Source: Halictus rubicundus
Taxonomy: Eukaryota; Arthropoda; Insecta; Hymenoptera; Halictidae
Assembly (NCBI RefSeq): GCF_050948215.1
Contig: NC_135155.1
Span: forward strand, 11,116,001-11,180,000
Direction: 5' to 3'
DNA length: 64,000 nt
The stretch's first letter is position 1. Every line of letters begins with the position of its first letter. A model generated the notes under the pieces. That model saw nothing but the letters and a program-made list of their open reading frames with translations. It was not told where the DNA came from and ran no database searches. Shown here one piece after another: positions 48,735-60,500 of the stretch. The position numbers were made by a program, and so were the translations under genes.

Positions 48735-50837
48735 ATGCCGAGAAAAGTAGCATTCAGCGGCAAAGCAAAAAGACAACAATTACAAGCGAAAAAGCACCGT
48801 CAAAATCCTGCCATGTTCGGTACGTATAATAAACACACATTGTGCAATAGTTAAATAGAATAGAAATATTTATTCGACTTGGTCTCTTATTATATTATTT
48901 CTTTTCATGTTCCAAAATATAGCCGGTGATCGCAACAAGGCCCAAGGAGAGAAATCGAATATCGCCAACGAATGTGAACCCGATTTCATGAAAAGAATTA
49001 ACAAACGATTGGTAGACTGCAATTCTTATAAAAATCAATACGCCTTAAGATTTTTTCAAGAAACTAAAGAAGAGCTATCGAAACAAAGGGAAGAAGCTAG
49101 ACGCACGATCGAACCGTTATCCATGAAGGAACAAGAAGTTTCCGATAACTATTATCCACCTGAATTAGATATGCCCAAAAGACCGCCATGGGATTTCAAT
49201 GCGTCGAAAGAACAGTTAGAATTAACAGAGCAAAAGTACTTTACCGTAAGCAATCGTAATCTTCATTTCCATTTATTCTCTTATAGCTTCAAAATCGGCT
49301 AATAACTTGTCGACTTTAGGATTATATAAAGAGTATGGAAAAGTTAAGCGCTACCAGTTACTTTGAATTGAATATAGAAACATGGAGACAGTTGTGGAGG
49401 GTTCTGGAAATGTCTGATATTTTATTGATTATCGTTGATATCAGATATCCTCCTCTAATGTTTCCTCCCTATTTGTACCATCATATAACGAATGAGCTGA
49501 AGAAAGATATGATTTTAGTGCTAAACAAAGTTGATTTAGCTCCTGCAGCCTTGGTGGTGGCATGGAAACATTACTTTGATGTTATGTACCCAAAGCTACA
49601 CATTTTAATGTTTACGTCCTTTCCCACTTACAATTTACATGGTAACACAAACGACACAGATGGAATAAAAAAGAGACGCGGAAGAGGAAAGTTAAAAATG
49701 GCTGCGGAAGGAGCCCAAACGTTGTTAAACACTTGTAAAAAAATTGTGAAAGATAAGGTAGACCTAAGTTCATGGCAGAAAAAAGTTCAGGAGGAAATGC
49801 AAATGGAATTCGATTTAGACGACATCGACCATAAAGATACCGTTATCACCACGAAAGAAGACACGAGTTATTTCAAACACGAACGATTTAAGGATGGAGT
49901 ATTGACTATCGGTTGTATCGGAACCCCGAATGTTGGGAAATCATCGTTGATGAATGCGCTGATGGGTAAATAGCGACGTATAATATATTGTTCTAGATGT
50001 ATTGAAAGTAACCAAAGTAAAGGCATAGAGAAACTTGAATCGTATGTTGTACAGGAAAGAAAGTTGTGAGTGTGTCGCGCACTCCTGGACACACAAAACA
50101 CTTTCAAACCATATTCCTGACGAAAACAGTTTGCCTCTGCGATTGTCCGGGACTGGTATTCCCATCCACAGTGCCGAAACAGCTGCAGATTCTGATGGGC
50201 TCTTACCCGATAGCTCAAGTCAGGCAACCGTACTCGACAGTGAAGTTTTTAGCGGAGAAAATAGACTTACCAAAATTATTGAAAATTCACCATCCAGAGG
50301 ATGACGACGCGTGGTCCGCGGTCGACATTTGCGATGGTTGGGCTCTCAAACGAAACTTTGTAACAGCACGGACTGCCAGACTCGATACTTACAGAGCAGC
50401 TAACTCCTTACTGAGAATGGCATTGGAAGGAAAAATTTGCGTCTACGTTTATCCACCGGGTTGGCAGGACGATCAAGGTAACGCGAATACTAATGATATT
50501 GCGCGCAACGACAATCTACGAGAGCAGAGAATGAATTGTTCTCGCATTCTTAAAATTCGTACTTACAGAAAAGTGGAAGAATCATTCGGACGTCGAGTTG
50601 GTCAAATGGATTCAAGCTAGAAACAAAGGAGAAGATTTTATCGACGAAAGAAAGATGCTTTCGTCGTCTGAAGACGAAGACGAAGATGAAGACGAAGACG
50701 AAGACGAAGATGGGGATGAAAGTTCGGACACTCTGAAAGATCAGAAAACAGTGGGTGCGGATGACACGTCCAGCGACGAATCGGAAACAATGCCTCGCAT
50801 GGTTAATAAATTTGAATCGCTTTCCGCAGACTTATGA
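48735..50837 (+). CDS. GNL1: GNL1-type circularly permuted GTPase (HSR1/MMR1 family)
   Basis: Five exons (48735-48819, 48923-49245, 49320-49965, 50055-50477, 50569-50837) join in phase to a 581-residue protein, close to the usual GNL1 length. The start MPRKVAFSGKAKRQQLQAKK is the basic, nucleolar-type N-terminus of the family. Motif order is permuted: G4 (LNKVDLAP, in 49320-49965) comes before G1 (GTPNVGKSS, end of the same exon), and G3 (DCPGL) follows in 50055-50477. The stretch VVSVSRTPGHTKHFQT after G1 is characteristic. The C-terminus has an Asp/Glu-rich run (about 50668-50720). Relatives work in ribosome assembly and nucleolar processes; this specific role is inferred. It is divergent from TMEM234 (411 bp between starts) and convergent with the ferlin. 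Single-frame reading misses the last exon, because the donor after 50477 must be used to avoid a run-on ending at 50620. Confidence 0.96.
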
Positions 50838-51353
50838 AAATATTAACCATGACAACGCAACAGATGCGTTTTCTGAATTGTTAATTCTGTAATTGTATAT
50901 TATATACGTCGAGCTACTTATTTACAACGAAGTAGAATATACATATTGTAATATTTCGAACGGAATGTCTCATGAAAACCCTATACGTTGCAAGCGTTAT
51001 CAACTAGCGATACTTAACTAATGTTCGTTGCGATTATTTACACAGAGTTTGTTCCTCGCAACGGTTTCGTTGGTCCGCTGTACAAGAATAATGCATAGAG
51101 TAAAAGTGATTGTATCGGAGGAAACGACGAAACAATTTTAATTCCCCTGTTTAAGATGGCTTGGAAAACAAATGCCCATCGAAGCCATTTCAAATACCAT
51201 AGATATTTTGTTTTACCGTAGTCGTACTAACAAGCAGAAATTGAAAATTTTAAGGCCTACGAGGTTTGAAAGAAACGATTTCGACACACGCCTAAAATAC
51301 GTTACGTGTAAACTACGGCAAACCGATTTCTATTATCTAATTAAAACGTAATT

Positions 51354-51389
<36 letters not shown>

Positions 51390-51519
51390 CCCTCTCCAAT
51401 ATAGTAAAATATTGTTCCGAATGTTTTACAATAGTACGCGTACGACCAAGGTTACGCGTATACTACAGTGTGCACATGCAATGATGTACATATATGTACG
51501 TAGTACATTGTTCGTCGAT
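50838..51519. other. Convergent intergenic gap, GNL1 to ferlin
   Basis: 682 bp between the two stop codons must contain both 3' untranslated regions. It contains the TC/AC microsatellite and no frame. Confidence 0.75.
51353..51389. repeat. (TC)n(AC)n compound microsatellite
   Basis: CT dinucleotides switch to CA in the 682-bp gap between the GNL1 and ferlin stop codons. Confidence 0.93.
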
Positions 51520-54500
51520 TTAAGCTCCCAATAACTTCTTTACAGAGTAACCGGGTATCGCGTAAAAGAACAATAACAAGAGTGTTACTAGTGCGATGAC
51601 GATGATACTTTTTAAAATCGCCCATTTATAGTTGTGCCACACGATGTATTTGATAGATTTGAGGGGGTTCAAGAACCACATGAAAGACGCGTCGGGGCGA
51701 CTGAAACATGGAAAATATTTCGATATGTAGCGACCATTGTCGTCCGATCAATCGGTAAAAACTTACTTCGGTTTGTCGAGCGGATCTGGTTCGTTTCTAC
51801 CGAAGCCAGCTGGGTTTTGTTCAGCTTCCTCTTTGGTCAACAAATGAATCTCTGCTTCCACCTTACCCTGTTAAAGATTTGCAATGGTAAACGTTCGTCC
51901 GAGCTCGCGAACGATGCGAAAGAAATGATTTTCCGTACCGTTAGTTCCATATCTTCGTTTTCCTTTTTCACGTAGAACGGCCACCAACCTTTGATTCTTT
52001 TTTGCTTGAAAATGTTTACGTTCGGCACGGTTCCGTCGGTCTTCAGCATGCTCAAAGTACAAAGCTTGCTGTTTTTCGCGCCACGGGGAAATCTGTTCAA
52101 GTCGAGAGTGATAGCGCCTAGGAAATCGTCGGCCGAGAAGTGATCCGCGTCCCATACCTATATCGGAAGAAAAGAACGTAGTCGTGCAATCGAAAGACCT
52201 GTATATACAGAGTGACTACAGGTGGGAGAAAATTTAAGGAGTGGTTCTCAATGACAATATAAAACGAAAATGAATAATGAAAAATGTCGATTTCGGCTTC
52301 ATTTTTCAGTTATTAACAATTAAAAATTCGCCTAAAATGCGGCAACCCTACCAACGGAGGTGTACGTTGCATAGAGGCGCGGACGACAGTCGCGTAAACA
52401 AATATGTACATGTTTGTGAATACTTGCACTTGCGAGGATTTCATTCAATATATACGGACAAAATGGATACATGCAAACCATTTTATAGTGATCACGAGTA
52501 AATTACTTATGCGAGTCTGATTGTAAAGTGAAAAGGCATTGATCCCCTCTACTCGATAATTTCACAGAGCGGATATTAGAAATACCCTTGTGGATTCTAA
52601 CGAGTAGGCAGGTTCAGTGTAGTCCAACGATTAATTTGTTCGCTGGGGCCGCAAGTGAGAACCAAAGTAAGCATGTATTTGTCACTTGACACGTGACTGT
52701 CGCGCGCCTCTATGACGCACGCAACGGACACTTTTGTTGGTCGGGTTGCCGCATTGTAGGCGGATTTTTAATTGTTAATAACTAAAAGACGAAGCCGAAA
52801 TCGCAAATTTTTTATTCTTCATTTTCGTCGTATATTGTCATGGAGAACCACCTCCTAAATTTTCTCCGACCTGTATTCGAATACCTAAGTAGATATGTCC
52901 TATGTATGTATCGTAGCGGTGGTATCGTTACCTGTAACTCTAACCGGGCCGGAATTTTGCATTCCGTTTCGTCCCAACTGAATAGACTCTCCTTTCGATT
53001 GATCACAATCTTCTCTTCCGCCACCAGATACTCGAACGGAAATATAAACCGCCAATTGAAGTTCCCTTCTCCGGTCAAAGACCGATAATGAATATCGGTT
53101 GCTTGGCAGTCTTCGGGTCCTTTGAGCCACCTGTCGAAAATCGAACCGGTCAATTAGCAGGTAGGATAGGTCGTATTTGTGTACTGTATGCACATAAATA
53201 CACCGTACGTAATGGTAATATCTGCAATCGATTACGATTACGAGAACGAGAAAAACGTCCAGTACCCTTTCACATAAATGTCGCTCATCTTTTCGCCGGT
53301 GAAGAACGCGTCGTCCTCCAACACGACGTCGTCTGTGTTCCAAATGACAATCCTGAGCTCGTAACTTTTCGGTTTTCTCGGCGAAATGTCGATAGACGGT
53401 CCGGGAGAGGGCATATCCATGGGAAACATGTCGACCCACATTTCCAGCTTGCCCTGTTCGATTCCGGGTTTCTCGGGATTATAGAGTGGCCGTGTTTCCA
53501 CGTGTTCGGGTACTATGGAGCAGCCGATTCTTGGGAAAGCGTACCACTGATGGAGAACCGCCAACGCGAGGTGTTCCTCTATTCCTGAAAATTATAGCCA
53601 GCAGTGTACCGATACATTTTAATGGCGAACGTTACCGTAGAATTGTTGTTACCTTTTGAATGAACGTAATGTTCCATTTCCTCGTTCGTCAAAGAAAACG
53701 TTTTCCTGCCTATCGCGACTCGGCCGTGCGAGTATACGGGGCCATCGATTTTCCCGTCTTTGCAAAGCTTGGACAGGATTTGAGTCGGTTTCGTTGCGTC
53801 TCTCCATTTGTTGTAGCCGGTCCTGAAACACGTATAGTTCATAAATATCCTACATGTATGTACAGTAAAGTTTTGATCTAAGCCTCCTCCCCCGTGGAGG
53901 GGACAGGCGAACTGACTAAGATCGTGTAGCTCTGTTCGGCTTGGATCAAGACTTTACTGTAGTTCGAGGTTCGAGGAAATTCTCGAATGGAACGAAACGT
54001 TGCGTCGAGCTTCTGCTTACTCGTCGTATCGTTTGGGTAGGCCGCAGGTGGCTCGATGTCTACTGTAGAATCTATTTTCCAGATCGATCTTTGTTTCGCC
54101 GATCATGTCGTCCGCACCGACGAGATCCCAGTCCAAAACTTGAATGGTTAACAGCGAATCCTGAGGGAACGTTGCCTCTATCTCGAAACACCTTGGAAAT
54201 TAAAGTGCGCGAAATTGCGCAATATTATTGTTATTATTATTGTTAATACCAGAGAGGAAATGAGAGTGCTCACGCCCGGGGTTTTAGTCTCCCCACTTTT
54301 CCTGCATCATCTTTTTAGCCTGGAACAGAACCTGCATCATCTTTTTAGTCTGGAACAGAACCTGCATCATCTTTTTAGCCTGGACCAGAACCTGCATCAT
54401 CTTTTTAGCCTGTATTAGAACCTGCATTATTTTTTAGGCTGGATCAGAGCCTACATAGAAGTAGCAGCTTTTAACATAGAAGTAGCATCAACTTTGGCAT

Positions 54501-57500
54501 TATTTGAAATCCGCTGCTAATGACGCAGGTAAGATGATACATGTTCTGGTCCAGGCTAAAAAGATGATGCAGGTTCTGATCGAGGCTAAAAATTAGACTA
54601 GGGGGCGGCACTATACCGGGAACACTAAAATCCCGGGCGTGAGCACTCTCATTTCCTCTCTGTTAATACTATTATTAAGCAGAGTATGAGTATGAGTATG
54701 AGTATGACGATAGATAAGTATCTATAGGTCTATAGGTATTTCTATAGACGATAGATAAGTAGATGTATCGTGTGAATACATACAATATTACGGACACACC
54801 ACTATGATGGCGTACCGTACGGAGGGATGGTCTCCACGGACACACCATTATAGTGGCGTACCGTTCAGAGGAATGGTCTCCAATTACTTACTCCAAATCT
54901 ATACATATATGTATACGTACTTGCCGAAAACAGGATTGAGTTGTTTGGACACGTAATTCTCCTTGTCGCTGATCCTCTTGTTGCCAAGATGCAAGACCAC
55001 GTACGGATCCGCCTTGCCGTTCAAATCGCAGGGATGCAGGTCGTTCGCTTTCACGATATAAACCCGTACCAGCACGTGAATCGGTTCGTTCGACGGTACA
55101 CCTTGAAAGAAACCATATTGCGGGTCGAAGCCCATGATCGTGTGATCTATCAGATCTTTAGGAAGGGGCCACTTGTAAACCTTTAGAGCGCCTTTGAAGC
55201 TCCCGACGATTCTAGACTCGTCTTCGGGCTCGTCCCCGGTTTTCTTGCCCCGGTACAGCTCGAACGTGTGCAGCCATTCCTTGAACTGTTCGAACTCCGG
55301 CTGAGCTTCCAGCTCGTTCGGATAGATTTTCAAGAGAGCTGTTCTCGGCAAGATCCTCCTCCTGTGACAAGCGTGCTTGGGACTGAGCTTCGAAACGAAT
55401 CTCGCCGCGTTTGCACTCGATTTCATTCCGAAAATCTTCTTCGAGCCACCGATTCCGCTCGGACTCTTCTCGCCCGAGACGTTCCCTTGACTTTGATTTT
55501 GATTGTAGCTTTCCTCCAAATACATCGAAACCGTACCGTTCGTCGGAGCTTGGAACATCGTCTTCTCTTTACGCAGTTCCTTGTTCTCCTCGATCATAAC
55601 TTCGACGGAGGCAAAGTATTTCGTCCACCAATCCTGGCAGCCGTCTTCGTCTTCGAACGCGTCGAAATCCCCTACGATGCAGAATCAAGTAGTCGAATAG
55701 TCAAATTACATTTATCTTCCTACACGTCACTTTTCTCGCTCGCTGCCAACTTATCGACTCACCTGTACTTCCATCGTAAACCAGACTATGTTTCTTCTTG
55801 ATGTTTTGCTCGGTCTTTTCCCGTTTCGTTGGCCAATCTTGTTCCAAGCCTAAAGTGATGGTCGTATCGCCGCAAACGAACTCCAGATCGGCCAGAGACT
55901 CTAACAGAGACGTCTGCTGCAGTTTCGTTTTCACTGTGTCGAAACCTGCGTGAAGAGACGAGACACATCAATGACAACGATTCGATCCGAGTTCTGGAAG
56001 TACCGACACGTCGATTTCGTCTCACCCGCGTACTGTTGCAACTGATACAAATTCTTCTTCCTCTCTTCGGCCTCCTTCGCTCGCTTCGTCAAAGGACAAT
56101 ACATGTACTTGTGGATCGAGTTGATCGTGTGCGTGCCGACGAGGGTGTATCGGCCGAAACTTCGACAGTCGACCGCCCTGATGGTCAACGGCGGTCGATA
56201 AAGTTCCTGTTCCGGTAACTCCAGTTCCATGAACTTGACCGGCGTTCCAAAATTTGGATTCTTCTTGGCGTTCGGTATAACGGACGAGTAGAGTATGTGT
56301 CCAGCGCATTCGACGTCTACGCGCGGCTTGTCCACCGTCAACAGATGTATCCTTTTCAAGTCTCTCAGCCCCCAGAACAACACCTCGATCCTGAACAAGG
56401 AGGAGAGGCTCGGAATCGGAAAGAAAGTTTTCGGCGGATCTATTGTCGCGCCAATTGACCGTTTTGTTTTTCTTTTTCGACTTACCGATATTTGGCGAGA
56501 GTCGGTCGAATGCCGACCGGTACCGGAAGAATAGGACCTTGGTCCTGGCCGACGTTGTTGGCAGCGCTGGTAGCACTAGCAGCGGCGGCGGCGGCGGAAA
56601 CGGTCGCGATTTGACCCCCTCCTTTCTCCTTCGGGTCCGGTAGCGTCGGAAACCCGTAATCTTTCGTCGAAGGGTGTTCGAGCAATTCGAAAACTGCGAG
56701 CAGTTCTCCGGCTCTGGCAACGCCTCTGGTCACGTCGTGCCATTCCAAACACGGAGGGAACTCTGGTGGCGCGTAACACTCGGACGCGAGTTTCACGTGT
56801 GGTCGCGCGACCGCTCGTCCTATGTACTCTGATTTTCCCTGAAACCGAGACGCATTTTTCTAATCCCGAAATTTTCGATGAACTTTCAGAACAAACAGTT
56901 GCGAATCGTTCGAATTGTTCGTAGCGTAAGGAAAAACAGAACCCCCAATCTTCTACGCCTTACGCCGCGTAAGGAGATCGGGGGTTTTGTTTTGTAATCT
57001 GTAAGCCGTAATCCAGCGATCTTTTACTTATCTTGCGCGCAACGAACTCGTCGCGTCGTGCTAACTACACCCATTACGTTGAACCATGGAAGCGTGTTTT
57101 ACCGCATACTTGTATACTTGTGTACTGGTATAGTTGTGTACGGATGGTACCTACGAGGTCGAGCGTTGTATCGAGTAGTCGAATAGTAAAATGATTTATT
57201 TGATACTGTACTGTTGTATGGCACTGTGTATGCTGTGCGTTGTATGTTGTATGTTATATGTTGTACGTTCTATGTTGTATGTTGTACGTTGTATATTGCA
57301 TGTTGTATGTTGTATGTTGTATGTTGTGTGTCGCATGTGGTATGTTGATCGCAAATTCTGCCGCTAAAGCAGAGCCCTCATGCAGTACGTATGCCCATAG
57401 ATAGAAAATCACTCTGTAAAAAAGAATCAGAAAACAACGTAAGAAATAAGATAGCGCATTGCCTGCCACTATTGTATTGTTCGGTATAATATGCAGTTGG

Positions 57501-60500
57501 AACGTTAAATGTAAACGAAAACCAGAAGAGGAACAAATTGTAAGCGTTCGTTTGAACAACACCAGAGGAAAACAGGCAACTCGGCTGTTTCGCCGAGGAC
57601 ATACCACTTTGTCCTGGTCGAAGATTTCGACGACGATCGACGGTGGATCTTTTTTGATTTCTTCTCCGGTACCGTAGATCAGAATTTCGTCGAACAGGAG
57701 AAGCTCGTCCCACGTAGGACTGAGGGTCTCGTCGATGACTTGCGTGCATTTGCAGAATTCGCCGCAAATAACACGCGCGAATGGATCCGAGAGACCGGAC
57801 GCGTCGCTACCGATCAAAGATCGGGCTTGATACATGTGCGCTCTCAACTGGAATTTCTACTCAATAATTATTGGAAGATTTTAGTGATTCGAGCCGGAAC
57901 GAATCGCGCACGAGTCGTTGAATCGTGCCGTTATTGCGACTTTTCGTTCGCTGTTACTCTCAGTAGTGCTCTCTAACGTCTCTATGTGTGTTCTACGGCG
58001 TGGAAGGAAGGAAGAAAGGAAGGACTGTCTGGTACATGTCTAGTGGTTGTTCGATTTTAGCTGGCAGAACACTCACGTGTTTTTCGACGTAATGTATAAT
58101 GACCGGTGGTAACGCGCGCTGCCTGTCGATGTTTCGAAGCTCGTGGCCGAGTTCGTAACCCTTCGGCAAGCCTTGAATGAAATACTTCCTGTGCTTCAAA
58201 ATGCCCAACCACACGTACATTTGTAGCTTCGTTTGTATCGCCCAGCCGGATGGCCCGAATCTTTTCTTTCCTGGAAGCTGGAAAATACAAGGAAATTTAG
58301 CGCAATGGAATTTGGAGACAAATTTTGGTGCGAAATTCAAAGCAAATTGTTTACCGAGTAAATGAGGTAAACGCGTACCTTGAGAAAGATTGTTTGCACT
58401 TTGCCGCAGTACTTGCCGCACTCCTCGTCCACGATCGAATAAATCAGATCTCTTCCAGGTATCCTGTGATAGGCGACGCGTCGTCCACCGCTAATTACCC
58501 AGATGAACACGTCCGGCAACGAATCTTGAGGCTACGAGCAGAGCATTTTGTTACAACTCCGATCATACTCGGATTACTTTGTCGAAACAGTTTCTACTCA
58601 CATCTTCGACCAGAAATTTTAACTTCTGCAGATAGCCCTGGGCAGTTTTCAACCTTTCTTTGAAGCTGCTCCTCGTGACCACCGCTTTCAGATTTCTCGA
58701 GAGGACTCCTATGTTTTCCAATTCCCTTTGACACAGTTTCATCCTCTCCTTGTCGAGCTTCGTTTTTCCAACTCCCGGCCCGGTGAGACTAGACTTGCTG
58801 ATACTGACGTATCGATTGCAGTTGCTGCTCAATTCCTCCAGCGTCGACTTCAATATTTTCTCGCCGGAAGAGTCTTCCGCGTGCGCTTGAGCCTCCGACA
58901 ATCCTTCTTCCTAAACGAACAGGAACGATGAGAGGCGATCGCTATCACCATCACTATCGCCGGGTTATTCGTTCGCTTACCAATTTGTCCGTGATTTTGT
59001 TGATTATATTGCTATTGTACATTCTACGCCTGTAATCCGGCCAAATGCTTCGAACGTGAAGGCAGGGCTTGTCGTCCCAGTACGGGATGAAATAATAAAT
59101 CTTGTCGTGCGTCATGGGTTTGCTCGACGGTGTGGTGCTCTGCCAGGATCCGCTCAACACTTCCATCAACTCTTCTTGATCTCCGCTCGTACCGCTCTTC
59201 GGCCCCATTTCGTACATCTGACAACGGGATCGCGGGGATTTGCTAGTTTGTTAGATTTACTAGTTGATTCGCGCAAAGAATGAAATTACGAGGAGGGAGC
59301 TTACCTTCGAGCTTTCGTTGTGACCGTCCAAAGAGTTTCCCGCGTTCCCTATGGACACCTCAAAGTACATCGGTTTGTCGCCAATCTTCCTGTCGATCAT
59401 CGTGGCGTCCATGATCGTGGCGAACAAAAAGAACTCTTCGTTCCTGGCGTAAGCGGTCTCGTTGATCGGCACGGTGGGCTCGATCTCGACCTCCGACGGA
59501 ACCATGTCGACGTTATCGCTGATTTCCGTCCTGATCGCTATCAATAACCTGTATACAATAGAACGACAAGAGTGAAAACAATTAGCCGCCCGTAGAGACA
59601 CTCGCCACGGAAGATAGACGAGCGGACTCGCGAGAACGGTCAATGAAGTCGATAATTGTTTGCGAACTAGTCGAACAAACGAGACCGTTCTCGAAACAAC
59701 TTTGACAAACCATGCAAGCTGGGCTTCGAAAGCAAAACATTGCGTTTTCCGATTTCTTAACTGGTTGCAGATCTTTTTATAATCACGCGGAGGCACGTGT
59801 AGCGCCACGTGTTTTCCGATTCTGTTTGGGTAGGTAAATACATTCACCTATGCAGGCTGTTCGACTACAGGTGGCAGAAAATTGAAGGGGTGATTCTCCA
59901 TAACGATATAAAACGAAAATGAAGAATAAACAAATGTCGCTTTCGGCTTCATTCTTCAGTTATTAACAATTTAAAATCCGCCTAAAATGCGGCAACCCTA
60001 CCAACAGAGGTGTAGGGTGATTAGGTCACTCTACACGCATTTTCGGTTCTAGTCTTGGCTAAAGCGTGTGACGTCAAAGCCTGACCATTGGGTACGAGCC
60101 ACTACGAGCGAGGACTCCCTGTGATAAGTGACAGTCGTGCGCCTTTATACCGTAAGCAACGTACACATCTCTGTTGGTCGGGTTGCCGTATTTTAGGCGG
60201 ATTTTTCATTGATAATAACTGAAAAATAAAGCCGAAATCGCAATTTTTTTACTCTTCATTTTCGTCTTATATTGTCTTGGAGAACCACTCCATAAATTTT
60301 CTCCCACCTCTAGTCGAACGTATAGGCAAAGGTGTCGACGCGACGCGGCGATAAACTCGAAACGTTAATTCGTTTGCCAAGGGAACGAAGAGAAGCAGAA
60401 TGAGGAAAAGAGAAGGGTGAGAGTTTGACCTTGCTCTGTACGAAATGCCTTCTCCGAGCCCCGTGTTCAACGTCGAATGTTCGTCTATGAGGCTGTAGTC

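Noticed and set aside
50066..50620. 184-codon frame ending at 50620 as the GNL1 C-terminus
   Set aside because: It reads through the intron after 50477; splicing to 50569 restores the conserved KWKNHSDVELVKWIQ and the acidic tail.
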